DNA of 64,000 nucleotides from Diphasiastrum complanatum (lineage: Eukaryota; Streptophyta; Lycopodiopsida; Lycopodiales; Lycopodiaceae), in assembly GCA_029204225.1 (NCBI GenBank), contig CM055092.1, positions 24,166,005 to 24,230,004 on the forward strand. Direction: 5' to 3'. This document shows positions 43,091 to 61,155 of the stretch, one piece after another. Position 1 is the stretch's first letter; each line of letters opens with the position of its first letter. A model generated the notes under the pieces. That model saw only the letters and a program-made list of their open reading frames with translations. It was not told the DNA's origin and did not search any database. The translations under genes were made by a program, and so were the position numbers.

Positions 43091-45690
43091 ATTATGTGGA
43101 ACCATCAGAATGTGGTTCATATGATGCCATGTGATCAATTCCACTATCAGCTAGATGATAGACAGTGTTGAATTCAACACTTATGCAAGGAACATTGCCA
43201 TCTGAACTTTTCTATCATTCAAGTAATACATGAGTGATTGATACTAGATTTGATGTGCTAAGAGAAGAGGGAGAAAAAATTGGAACATTGATACAATGCG
43301 ATGTTCGATAAGTTATAGCACTCCAAGCCCTTGGTAACTGTTAGATGTTTGTAGAGATGTCTTTGAGATGCCATGCCCTTATACCCAATATGGAGCTTTG
43401 AGTGACTTGACATCACTATATGCAATCACATGTTGTTTTTCTTTTTTTCAATGTTTCTTCAATAGGCATTTGTGGAAAAGGATGGAAATGAGAAATCAAA
43501 GTATAAATGTAACAAATTGAGTTAACCTCATTGGCCTAGAGTGTGAACTGATTGTATGGATGAGCACTACCAAGTATACTTTTTTCACATGCAGATCACA
43601 TTTTTCAAGTAGTTAAATGAATATTTGTATCACAAAAAAGATAACAATTTAAAGGTAGAATGAGCTCTAGCATTCATCAAAAGTGTGGTAAAAATGATAT
43701 ATGAAAGAAGTGAAAAAATCATTCATTTCTCATCTTATACATGGCAAGTACTTTTGGTGGAAGTTGGTTATTAGACTTAATTTCGCTCCAATATAATCTG
43801 GAAATGTATTTTATACTTGATGTGGCCCTTTTGATGGTTATTGTCCCTAAGCGGAGCTTTAACTTGATGTTCTTGGAAAACAGATTATTAGGATCAATAT
43901 ATTTTATATCTTGTATGCCCATATGTGCCTCTCCACATAATTGAACTTGACCATAAGATAGAATCACTACTTTATGCTAACATAAAGTGAGGCAGTTGCT
44001 TTTCTTTGTTGCACACATGATAACATGATTGGTTTTCTAGAAATGTCAAAGTCAAATGATGTTCCAATATTTTTATAGAAATAGCCAATTTTGAAAATTT
44101 TCGGCCTTCTCAAAGCTCAATCAAAGGTATTTTTACTCCAACTTTTACAACACAATAACTAGACTTCAAAGTTGTTACATTCATTAATAATTGCATTGAA
44201 TGGGTTGGTACATCGCTAGAGACCATTTCTTAATACAAAATAAATTTGAGTTTTTTGTAAACATTTGAAATTTGAATTGTACTATACGATACTCAAGTTT
44301 AATAAGATGCTTAGAATTTTTACTTTAGCTGACTTTGGCCTCATCTATGAAGAAGCTAGTAGAAATTAAGAATGTTGGTTGTTGTATGAAAGCTATTGTG
44401 GACTTGTTTGTGCATTTGACCTTAACCTACTCTACCAATGATGTAAGTAGAGATGCAGCATATTGGCCTTCTAATGAGCGATAATTGTCTGGAATGCTTC
44501 TAAAAAAGTTTTTATAATTGATCGATAGCTTCCACGGATGTCATTATGTTGCACAATATTGATAGGATAAGATGCAAGATCAACACCAATTTGGATACAC
44601 CTATATAACCAGGCAGTAAACTTGCAAGAAAGTTCTAGTGTGCAGGGTACAAAGCACGAACAACACTACATTTATTTCAATATGTTGAATTGAACATGAA
44701 AGCTTGTAGTGGACTACTTGTAACAAAACCTAAACACAGTTTGAATAGTTCAAACATGCTCTCTCCATCATGTAAGAAAACTAAACACAATTTGTATAGT
44801 TTAGACATGCTATCTCCATCATGCATGGCTCATTCAATTTGAATCGTTTGAATTGTTGGAGTGCAAGACAAATCAAAATAATTTGAAAAGCTTTCAAATA
44901 TTCCAGTTTGTTTTAGGAAAAGCTCACGATTAGAAAAAATTGAGTAGTGAAACTTCTCAAATCGACTTAAATTGATGTAATGATTTCTTAAGAAAGCCAT
45001 GAAGCATGACTTGTTGAACCATGCCATGACGTAGAAGACTAAAATATTGGCAGCTTTTTTAACCACATCTCCATTTGTTCATGAGTAGCTATATGTGATG
45101 GTGGAAATGTGTGTTTCTATTGAACCAAAGTTATGTTTTATTCTATGTTATTGATTAGACATCATTGTCTCATTGATTAGCATTGAAAACATTTTGGATG
45201 CTCAATTTGAAAGCACTACAAGAGTTGCCAAACAATAGAAATAAAATCATAAATATACAAAAAGTTGATTGAAATGTTCCTTATATCTACCACTACTTGC
45301 CTTATAAAAATTTTGGTGATAACAATAGAGCCTATTTATCTACACAGATTTTCAAGATCGCAGCAAATCCACGGGTTGCAAAAGCAAGCTCTCTTAATGA
45401 AAAAATGAAACCACCACACACCAAAATAGACACATTTCGATTTTCAGATATTTGGTATTGAGTTTAAAGCTGTAAGCTTGAACGAAGATGAGCTATAAAC
45501 TTGAATGAAGATGAATTGGAAGTAGATAAAAAAAAGACACTGCTTACTAGATTAAAAAAAACATGTATTTTCCTTCATTTCTATGATATCTGTAGCTAAT
45601 TCTTTTGGTATTCGTAGTATGCCTTATAATACTGTTGCATGAAAATTCAAACCATATTTTAAATCATATTTTTAAGAGCATTGAGTATAG
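43091..45690. other. Unassigned intergenic DNA with one tandem duplication
   Basis: The unit containing taaacaca, ttgaatagtt and atgctctctccatcatg (44727-44773) is repeated at 44777-44823. No gene is recognised elsewhere in this stretch. Confidence 0.35.
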
Positions 45691-45765
45691 AAAAGTACAA
45701 GGAGGTCTTCAAGAGCAAGGGCCGAGAGCCATCAAGGCTCACATATGTTGACAAACTCCTTCACA
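45690..45765 (+). mobile_element. Tiny copia linker relic
   Basis: The sequence around ggtcttcaagagcaagggcc closely matches the integrase-RT linker at 10150-10200 (RRSSRARAE). It is an isolated fragment of the same copia family. Confidence 0.5.
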
Positions 45766-45915
45766 TCTTTTGTTTGTTATTGCCGGTTTTGCTGATTGAA
45801 GTCATCTCCATAGCAGTTGATTCTGTGTACATAGGCGAATGACCTAGTTATGAAATGAGAATGTCTCTTTAAGGATGTAATTACAAACAATTATTATGCG
45901 TATTTCAAAAGCTCA

Positions 45916-48540
45916 CTAATCTATCATGGTACCAAAAGTGTCTTCCTCCACATCATCCAATTTATCAACAACAAATGAAGGTATGTTTTTTCGTTTCTTG
46001 GAAGTAGAAGATATGGATGGAAGCACACACTTATTACTGATCACATCCATGTCAATGTCAATAGCCAAGCAGGTACGTCGAAAGGCAATGCATGCATGCA
46101 AAATTGGTGTTGATTCACAACACAGCTCAAGGACCGATACTCCAAAGGGACAAAGTAGTTCCAAAAAGAATGCCATAAAAGATGCAACTTTCTCTAGTGG
46201 CCCATGGCATGGCGATTTGTCTTGTTGCATGCATCTCTCGGATGATGGCATGTAATGGCAATATGTTTGAATTTCAAAAGACATCAATCATCTTGCCATA
46301 GTCATTTACTTTGTCACTCACAGGACGCCTTTATCCCCAAGCTTTCTCAAGACATATGCCATTTGACAATCGATTTACAAATAATAAATTTATTATTGCA
46401 TGTTTATTCTGTACAACAAATATCACTTGCTAAAAAATTGAAAAAGACAATGCTGGAAGAGATTTTTTCATTGATAAATTACAAACTTACTAGTATGTTT
46501 CAGTGGGGCGAGTATCAAAATTTTTGATACCATCCAAGTTAGGGTATTGCAAGTTTTTAAAAAATTTAATACCAGTAGCTGGTATCAACATAAGGAGGTA
46601 TAGGAGTTGTAGACTGGTATAGATCGGGTTGATCACACGGGTGATACCAGCCGGTTATCAACCCGAGTATAAACATGTATGAATTATATTATAATTTAAA
46701 ATATCAAAAAATCTGAAATATAAAAACAAAGTACAAAAAATAGTACTATTATTGATAACATGCCAAAAATCCACAAAATCTTCCCAGTATGGATATCAAC
46801 ATGAATAGTAAAATAGTTAATACTGGGTGCCCAGTTCTAGACCCTGATATTAGAAATTCATATACCAGTCAGGTTGGTTTCCATGTTGATACCCGTTATT
46901 GATACCAGCCGTGACCCTATATACCCGCCCAAACATTGGTATGCTCGTCTGACCAACGTGCTCAAGGCCTACTGTGTGATGGATCTCAAAACAATCTCAA
47001 AACCGATTCCCTTGCATAGTCACTCCATGTCTCTAATGACATTCATGGGACACATGACGAGCACCCATCCATGATCATCCATCATTCCGAATGATACACC
47101 CAACGAATAACGTAACAAGTCGGCATGCAAAACATTCCAGGGTTATTTGATTCATGGGAATCCAATATCATACATATAGGAATGTCCACCATCACACAAA
47201 TCCATACACCATGAGGCAACAACACCTCCTTGTGCTTTGTTACCCTTTGTATTTTTTTTGAAAAAATCTCTTATCCTCAACAGGTTATCGAATGATGTGT
47301 TTCTTGTTTTTACTGCATGGCCAAGAGCACAAAGATCACAAGCAAATGCATCAACTTTACAAGAGATGTCAGCAACAAGATGTGATGGGTATTGCAATTT
47401 CGACGATGATATAAATGTTGTCTCAACGGTACGCTTCTTTGTTGGCACATACATGGGACGAGGGTTAACTTGAGAATCTGTAGAATAAAAGACAAGCGAT
47501 TTTATGTTTTGCATGCAGAAAATCACAAGCCAATCTTTTTCTTTTGCAACCAAAAATAAATACCTTGGGATTGATGTGGTTGGGATTTCATGGGTCTCCT
47601 TAATGTTGGCACATCTGAAACAACATGACCCTTATCTTTTAATGTTTTGAGCATTTGTACTGCTCAACAACATTGTTGCTATTATTTTCAGAATCCGATT
47701 TTTCCACAAATAGCTCTCCCTTTTTGTTTTTGTGGTAAAAGTCCTTCTCTTCCTCTATGCAACTCTCAAGCTACATCTCCAACCACCATGGACAATTCTT
47801 TCGCTCCCATTTTGTGAATGATGCCCTACCACCATGCAAGTGTAGTAAAGTTTTTGAGTACATGCAAGCATTAGTGTCCATGGTTGTCCAAGCTCTTAGA
47901 ACAGGAGGCATGGAGTCTCCTTTGCCTTCAGAATGTAAATGTGTCAGATATCTGTTCAATATACGAGTTACGCAATTAGTGACACATCGTGCAAAAATAA
48001 AATCATACTTGACATCGCACAAACTAAAATGTTGACATAATCAAATATATCAATCCATATCAAAAAACCACACGTCGAAAAGCACAATACATATCAACCT
48101 GATGTGATATATCATACTGATTTACCTTCAACATCTTTTGTAAAGGTGAATATAACTCTTTTCTATAGACTGACATCAGATTGTGCATGTATTCAAATCA
48201 ACGTGGGATGAGATAGTAGAATAATTGGGGTTTTGACATGCATAGAACAAAGACTAGAGAGAATGGACTCTGACTCTATTCGCAGTTGTTTAGCCCAGAT
48301 CACTTTGGCAAGCCAGAGTACAAAAAGCTTATCCCCCTTGGCATTCCATATATCAATCGTACGCTCTCCTCTCTCCTCAACAAAGATAGCCAATTCACTC
48401 TCATGGAATCAGAAACAGCTGCGATAGACAATTGGTATAACTTCTCGAGAGTTATAGCACCCTTTTTGGAATCAAATGGCAATAACCACAGAACGTCGAA
48501 CCAGTCCTGCTTTAGTTTTGGGATAAAAATGGAATGCACC
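45916..48540 (-). pseudogene. Decayed gene resembling an N4/N6 DNA methyltransferase
   Basis: Reading down the minus strand there are several coding-like blocks: 48540-48300 (DVLWLLPFDSKKGAITLEKL), 48022-47771 (ending FTKWERKNCPWWLEM), 47553-47152 (cysteine-rich, CKVDAFACDLCALGHAV), about 47110-46880 (HADLLRYSLG, then DDHGWVLVMCPMN) and 46287-45916. The last reads EKVASFMAFFLELLCPFGVS, then VLELCCESTPILHACIAFRR and TCLAIDIDMD. This order (a DPPY-like site, then a Gly/Phe-rich SAM-binding block near the C-terminus) resembles beta-class amino-methyltransferases. Both motifs are degenerate: neither DPPY nor FxGxG is intact. Stops, shifts and an inserted repeat (46506-46920) break it. The assignment is tentative. 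Confidence 0.35.
46506..46920. repeat. Palindrome-rich insertion with gatacc/ggtatc motifs
   Basis: A perfect palindrome gtatcaaaatttttgatac (46512-46530) opens a block in which gataccag and ggtatcaac recur in both orientations. A hairpin pairs cgggttgat (46625) with atcaacccg (46665). It separates two coding-like parts of the methyltransferase-like relic, so it may be a small inserted element; its ends are not sharply defined. Confidence 0.45.
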
Positions 48541-55650
<7,110 letters not shown>

Positions 55651-56547
55651 GGGTCCAAGGTTGAGGACATGTAAAATTGGAATGAATACATCTGTAAAGG
55701 AGGGAAAGGGAGAATCTAAAATTTTGCTTATAGTTAGAGATTGATTTAGTAACTTTATATTGTTAAGAAGGGCAAAAATTCTTATAATGTCTGGACTGTT
55801 GAACATATTTTGGACAAGCAATGATGTCAGTGTAGATTCTCAACAAGGTTATTATTAGTGTTTGGGTTATTGTTTTATAACACCCACCAGGTCTAGTGAA
55901 TAAAAATCTTTAAGCTAAACATAACCGTCAATTTCTAGTATATGAAACATCTTATGATGATTTACCCGTAGTTTAGGAATATTAAATACATTCTTATTAC
56001 TCTATGGTTATCTATTGATGATAAGGCACAGAGCATCGACACAGATGATAGCCAATCCTATATATATGATTCTCAATTATAATCGGTTGTTTAGGAAAAG
56101 TATACCCGTTGGATCCGGGTTGTGATACTGGCCAACAATAATCGAACTTGTCTTGTAGCCACCCAATACTCAATGCTCAAAACCAACACCCAACACCTAA
56201 AACATGTGAGTATTAGAATAAGGCCCCACCTTATATCAAGAACAAGTGAGTATGAGTGAATAAGATCCCACTTGATATATGGAAATTGAGAGTATGGGAT
56301 TCAATATATCTTATTTTATGATCTCTAATTACTAGTTTATCGTCATAAAATGTTTATGCAGAATTTGGGGAGCACACTACAAATAAAAAGTTAGAACCTA
56401 TTTGCCATAACAACTATTTTTAAATGCCATGTAAAATGCCAAAACAATCCTAAGAATGGTCGTTTTAGTGACTTACGTACTATTTAAACAATAACCTTGC
56501 CATAATGAGAGGGCAAAGGTCATCATTAAGAACATTTCCCAATACAT
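55651..56547. other. Unassigned DNA with a dispersed repeat
   Basis: The part 56365-56540 resembles the extra segment 17470-17700 of the inverted-repeat right arm, sharing aatttgggg-agcaca, then cttttagtgac and aaccttgccataa. It is likely a second copy of a small element. Nothing else is recognised. Confidence 0.4.
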
Positions 56548-56690
56548 CCCCGTGAGGTGTATGGTTAGAGCTGTTGACTGCCACTCGAAAGGTGCAGGCT
56601 CGAACCTCGACCAGTGTGTAGTGACATCTAAGGAGCTTAGCTTCGTAAATGGCGTTGCCAGGTTGTATATGTGTTATACATAACAAAAAA
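56548..56690 (+). mobile_element. tRNA-derived SINE, copy 2
   Basis: Collinear with copy 1 at 13844-13985. It has an A-box-like atggttagagctgttgactg and the B-box-like ggctcgaacc (56597-56606), closer to the RNA polymerase III consensus than copy 1. The shared tail continues through gagcttagcttcgtaaatgg. It does not fold to a full tRNA and has no anticodon arm in the right place. Confidence 0.65.
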
Positions 56691-58359
56691 ATGCGTTTGA
56701 AAAACATTCAAGGTGATCTAAAAATTTCCAACATTTTTTGAAAGATGTAAAAAAAAATTAAATGATTAAAAAGCCCCGGAAAAGACACATCAACTTTGAG
56801 AGAATCGTAAGGCATCGAAGCTTAAAAAAAAGTTATACCGAAAGCCAAAGACAAAAATACTCCAACAAAAAGGCTTGAAGCAGTGCTCGGGAAAACCGGC
56901 ATAGTCTAGAAAAGGAACTGGCAAATTTTGTAAAAAATTGACATCAGATATATATTGCAGGATGTTGACTTCTAAAAAATGGATAAAATTTTGATTTTGT
57001 AGGAAATTGTATGTTTACTCAAATATATGTAGGATTCTAAACTGTTGGCTTATAAATATATATAATACTTCAGGAACTGTTGCGAAGTTCTACCTTGCAA
57101 GTGCTCGACCTTTTGCACTATTTTTTTATATAAGTTATATTTGTAAACCTATTGATACGTGGCTAATTTCCAACCTTATAACACATTGTACCATGAAAAT
57201 TATTGTTGGAGCGAGCTAGGTTGATGCCGAAGAAAATTAGTTGGATGCCAACGATGTTTGAAATTTTTGATGTTTTTTTTTATGTTTGAAAGCCGACATC
57301 CATTGAAAGATGCAGGATATCAAAGGGAAACTTGAGGGAGGTTTCCTGAGCACTGGCTTGCCTGTGTTCGGGAAAGCCGACATCTCTTGAGAATGGAACC
57401 GACGCTTTTCGTTTAAAATCGATTTCATACAGGAAGTTGACTTTAAAAAACCGACAACTTTTTTTTAATGCAGGAAATTTTACGTTTGTCATTTTCATAT
57501 GGAGGAAATTTTTGTTTAGTAAACTAGGTAGATCCTTATAAAAGTTGGGTTACATAGGTTTATTGAGTCAACAAAATCAAATTTAATGTACATATTTAAT
57601 GCTACGTCGGCGAAAAATCTAAGATGCAGGATCTCGAAGGCCAAAAATTTTAAAAACTGATAACTTCAAAAAAAATGCAGAAAATAGGAGGTTTTTGGAA
57701 CACTAGCAGTATGACAAGGAGAGAATCATTTATTTGGGGTCCAAAGCCCAAAGGAAGGCTAGAATCATTTATTTTGGGGGGTCCAAAGTCCAAAGGCTCA
57801 AAGCAAGGCTTGAAGCCTTTGGAGTCTGGACCCCAATAATAAGAACGATCATTGGGGGGTGGGGGGGGGGGGTTGGGGTTTGGTCCCCACGCGACCCTGA
57901 CGGGTGGCTAAGTGGATGAGTTTTCACATGGTCCGCGACACTCGTCGCCACTCCTCCGCATCCACATGCCCGCTCCTTAATGCGATTTAAAATCGGAATT
58001 CGCGACAAATCTGCCTCCCATGACGGGCTGCCCACTGGCTGACGGGCACGTCACCAGTGCCCATCGCCCCGCCCTCTCACGGTCAACCCGTCTTCCGTAC
58101 CCTTCTTAACCGGAAGCACCTGACTGGTGTGGTTAAGATTTAACCCGGGTTAAGCCTCTTGGGGTTAACTAGATAAGCCTCCTGCCTCGTGGATCAGTCG
58201 CAAATTGGAAAATCGAGCCCGTCTGCCAGGCGCCGCCTCTGGTGGTTCTTAAAGGCACGGAGTGGGTTACAGCTGGGCACCGTTGGATTTAAATGTAACG
58301 CAGGCCGGTTTTGCCACCTGTCAAGGGTTGTGTAGAGAAGGGTTTAAGCGATCGTTTTT
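56691..58359. other. Intergenic DNA upstream of the RR-TZF gene
   Basis: A+T-rich to 57.7 kb, then G+C-rich near the promoter. A ggggtccaaag(c/t)ccaaagg unit occurs twice near 57735-57800, and a G run lies at 57854-57872. No gene is supported. Confidence 0.35.
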
Positions 58360-58416
58360 GCCACGTGGCTTTGATCTGATTTCGCGGGTGGAGAGCGGGT
58401 GGTGCTACTATATAAG
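58360..58416 (+). promoter_or_regulatory. Promoter of the RR-TZF gene: G-box and TATA
   Basis: A perfect palindromic G-box GCCACGTGGC at 58360-58369 lies 39 bases before a TATA box (tatataag, 58409-58416). Transcription should start near 58440-58450. A CT-rich leader follows (58500-58550). The G-box is a classic abscisic-acid and light response element, which fits the stress roles of RR-TZF genes. Confidence 0.65.
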
Positions 58417-58439
58417 GGCGGAGGGGATTAGTGGTAATT

Positions 58440-59169
58440 GAGAGGGATTAGGTTACTAATCAGGATTAGGGACACGCGTTCTTGTTAAATCTCTCCAGCG
58501 CTCTCGCTTTCTTGCTCTCTTCTTCTTCTTCTTCTCCTTCTCTTGCGGTTTCTAGCGATTTCTGGGGTGATGGATTGTGGCGACTGGCATTTTTGCGCTG
58601 GTTATTGATTGTGGGTTGGATCGGTGCTGTTGTTTGATGGCGGATGCTAGCATACTAGCTCAGTTGGTGGTGTTTGGATGATCCTGGTGCTGAATTTTCG
58701 AGTTTCTTTGATGCAGTTTGATGCGATTGCTTTAAAAGTATGTTCTGGTCTTTGGATTTTGTTAGTTCTGCTTCCTGAGTTAGTGTGAGCGTCTTGGTTG
58801 ATGAGGCTTTCGGTTTGGTGTGATGGGTCGTCGTCGCTGTTTATTTTGATCGGAAGGAAGTTCATGAGTTTTAGTCTTTTAATACTGGAATGTTATGAAG
58901 CTGATCAGTCTGCTGATGTACATTTCTGAGCTGAAGTTTAATGTTGAGCTTTAATGTAAGACTTCTGGAAGGTTATTATTGTTTGGTTGATCGTTGCACT
59001 TGCTTTCTGAAAAAGGCCGGTAATGAATGGTGGCTTGGTGTTTGAGTAATTGAATATTTTGGATTTAATGCACGTTTTAGAGCTGAATGTTGGTTGTGTT
59101 GGTTGTTTTGTAGGCATAATCTTGGGATTTTAGACAAGCGCAAGAATACCTCAGCAGATTTTCTTCAGT
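58440..59169 (+). other. 5' UTR with a probable intron
   Basis: The acceptor ttgttttgtag ends at 59113, and 56 bases of leader follow to the ATG at 59170. The T-rich sequence before it is intron-like. The donor is probably near 58560-58600 but was not fixed. Introns in the 5' UTR of plant regulatory genes often raise expression. Confidence 0.5.
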
Positions 59170-61155
59170 TTGGGCAGTATGCAAGGCGTTTCAGTAGATG
59201 ACGCAGGCTTGGGGGTGGATGGAGTCTCCAAAGCAGACCGCTTTGAATCCCTGGCACTTGCTATCAGGAGTCTTAAGGCACCAGCTTTTACGCTTAACAA
59301 CATTTCGGAAGGTAGTCTTGAAGTCGACTGGAGACCCTCACAAACAGAATCTGTTATCTACAACAGTAGCAGTAGTGTCGGGGGGGCCTCAACATCTCAC
59401 AGCTCCTCCACTCCACGTTCAAGTCCCTTTGTGATAAGGGACCTGACCCTACAGAATGCAGCTGACCGTGAAAGTGCTAGAGGAAAAATGCTGCCTTCAT
59501 TTCAAGATATTGTAGTTAACTCTGATCTCTCAGAGATGGGTAGTGCTGGTGATGGTGCAGACTTTTTAGGATCAAATTCTGGAATAATGATGGGAGGCTT
59601 TTTCTGCGATCTCAAGAACTTGTCGGGGGGTGCTCCTTTTCAAATGGACGGATCGTGTCGGAGCCCTGGCGTGCTTTTAGGATCTCCCTCTTCTTCAGAA
59701 GCTTTATCTGTTTATGAAACGTTTTTGGCTTCAACTAGAGAAAATTCTTGTTCAGCAGAAGATTTATATGCCAGCGATGAGTTCCGAATGTTTGAGTTTA
59801 AGGTGAGGAGATGTATGAGAGGAAGAAGCCATGACTGGACCGAATGTCCTTTTGCTCATCCTGGGGAGAAGGCAAGCAGACGAGATCCTTGTCGATTTCG
59901 TTACTCAGGTGCTGCTTGTCCAGATTTCAAGAAAGGAAATTGCAAAAAAGGAGAAGCTTGCGAATTTTCACATGGCGTTTTTGAGACCTGGCTTCATCCT
60001 GCTCGTTACCGAACACAGCCGTGTAAAGATGGAAGAAACTGCACTCGCAAAACATGTTTCTTTGCTCATAACATAGACGAGCTCCGCCTCCTGCCGGCAG
60101 CTGCACAAGCAGCCAGTGCTGCCCTCAGGAGCGTGGAGTCTTACCAAGCACAATTGCGTACTTTAAAGGCATGTGCTGCTCAAAATGGCTCTTGTTATGG
60201 CAGCTTTGATGGAAGCTCTTTAATGCACAACTCCTTTGGCGATACTTTTGATGGAAGCAACATTTATGACAGGTTTGGTTGTCTTGCTCATGGACTATTT
60301 GATGGATCGTGCTCTCGGCATGGTGGCTGTCATGGCGGATCTCCGCGCTTCAAAGTAGGTGCTCAACGTTCCTCAATCAACTGTGCCAGTCACGGAGGCA
60401 TCTGCTCTGTGTCTTCTCAAATTTCATCTCCAACATCCACATTGGTTGGGATATCACGGTCGCCACCCACGCTTTCACCTCCGCTTTCTCCAACAGAGTC
60501 TCCGCCAGCTTCTCCTGAGGATGGCCAGGTTACTGTCTCGCGCACTCTTCCGATTGCTGCTACACGGGGTGGTTTTTCTTACAATTTGTCATCTCCTTCT
60601 CAGACGACCGTTTCCCAAGTGCAAGGCCTTGTCTCACGAACTCAAAGCAACAACTCCAAGGCCACAGCAGCAGGGACCAACATTTCTCACACATCTTCTC
60701 ACCTTATGACCTCTGTTCAGAGGCAGCACATGGATCGTCTCAAGTCCGTACCTACTTTAGGCATTCCTAATCTAGGACAAAGGAGGCTGCTTGAAGCATT
60801 TGCTTCCGCACCCTCATCTCCCCACAGTGCTATTCCAACATCATCTAAAGCTAGTGATCTGGTCTACAATTTGCAGCCGGCGGAGCTGCCGAACGGTGCA
60901 AATTCAATCTGGCTTCAAATTCCTTCCGCCCAGGCTCCGCAGATGTGCCCTCTCTATTCATCAATTTCATCTAGACCAAAAATGGGAGAATTGTGGGAGG
61001 CAAATGCTATTGAAGAGGATGAAGTCAGCATGACTAGGGTAGAATCTGGCAGAGTTCTTCGTGCAAAAATTTATGGTAAGCTGGGGAAAGCTAACCGGCT
61101 GGATGCGGTAGACAGCCCTGATTTTGGGTGGGTGAACGAACTAGTCGAGGAGTAA
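59170..61155 (+). CDS. Arginine-rich tandem CCCH zinc finger (RR-TZF) protein
   Basis: An intact single coding exon of 661 residues. The plant-specific arginine-rich motif C215-x5-H221-x4-C226-x3-H230 precedes the tandem fingers C250-x7-C258-x5-C264-x3-H268 and, after exactly 16 residues, C285-x5-C291-x4-C296-x3-H300. This spacing defines the RR-TZF family. These proteins bind and destabilise mRNAs, move between nucleus and cytoplasmic granules, and act in hormone and stress responses. No ankyrin repeats are seen in the N-terminal 200 residues, which are serine-rich. A long serine-proline-rich tail ends with DSPDFGWVNELVEE (648-661), like the conserved end of longer family members. The start codon is the first ATG after the UTR intron acceptor. 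Confidence 0.93.
   Translation: MGSMQGVSVDDAGLGVDGVSKADRFESLALAIRSLKAPAFTLNNISEGSLEVDWRPSQTESVIYNSSSSVGGASTSHSSSTPRSSPFVIRDLTLQNAADRESARGKMLPSFQDIVVNSDLSEMGSAGDGADFLGSNSGIMMGGFFCDLKNLSGGAPFQMDGSCRSPGVLLGSPSSSEALSVYETFLASTRENSCSAEDLYASDEFRMFEFKVRRCMRGRSHDWTECPFAHPGEKASRRDPCRFRYSGAACPDFKKGNCKKGEACEFSHGVFETWLHPARYRTQPCKDGRNCTRKTCFFAHNIDELRLLPAAAQAASAALRSVESYQAQLRTLKACAAQNGSCYGSFDGSSLMHNSFGDTFDGSNIYDRFGCLAHGLFDGSCSRHGGCHGGSPRFKVGAQRSSINCASHGGICSVSSQISSPTSTLVGISRSPPTLSPPLSPTESPPASPEDGQVTVSRTLPIAATRGGFSYNLSSPSQTTVSQVQGLVSRTQSNNSKATAAGTNISHTSSHLMTSVQRQHMDRLKSVPTLGIPNLGQRRLLEAFASAPSSPHSAIPTSSKASDLVYNLQPAELPNGANSIWLQIPSAQAPQMCPLYSSISSRPKMGELWEANAIEEDEVSMTRVESGRVLRAKIYGKLGKANRLDAVDSPDFGWVNELVEE

Noticed and set aside
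42728-43171. Alanine-, proline- and glycine-rich proteins on both strands, up to 147 residues
   Set aside because: All overlap the GC-rich MITE-like element; stop codons are rare there simply because of base composition.
56555-56650. A tRNA gene
   Set aside because: A- and B-box-like parts are present but there is no acceptor stem pairing or anticodon loop, and a second copy at 13.85 kb has the same non-tRNA tail. A SINE fits better.
59968-60709. Additional frames inside the RR-TZF gene
   Set aside because: Shadow frames of the 661-residue gene, which has complete, correctly spaced zinc fingers.
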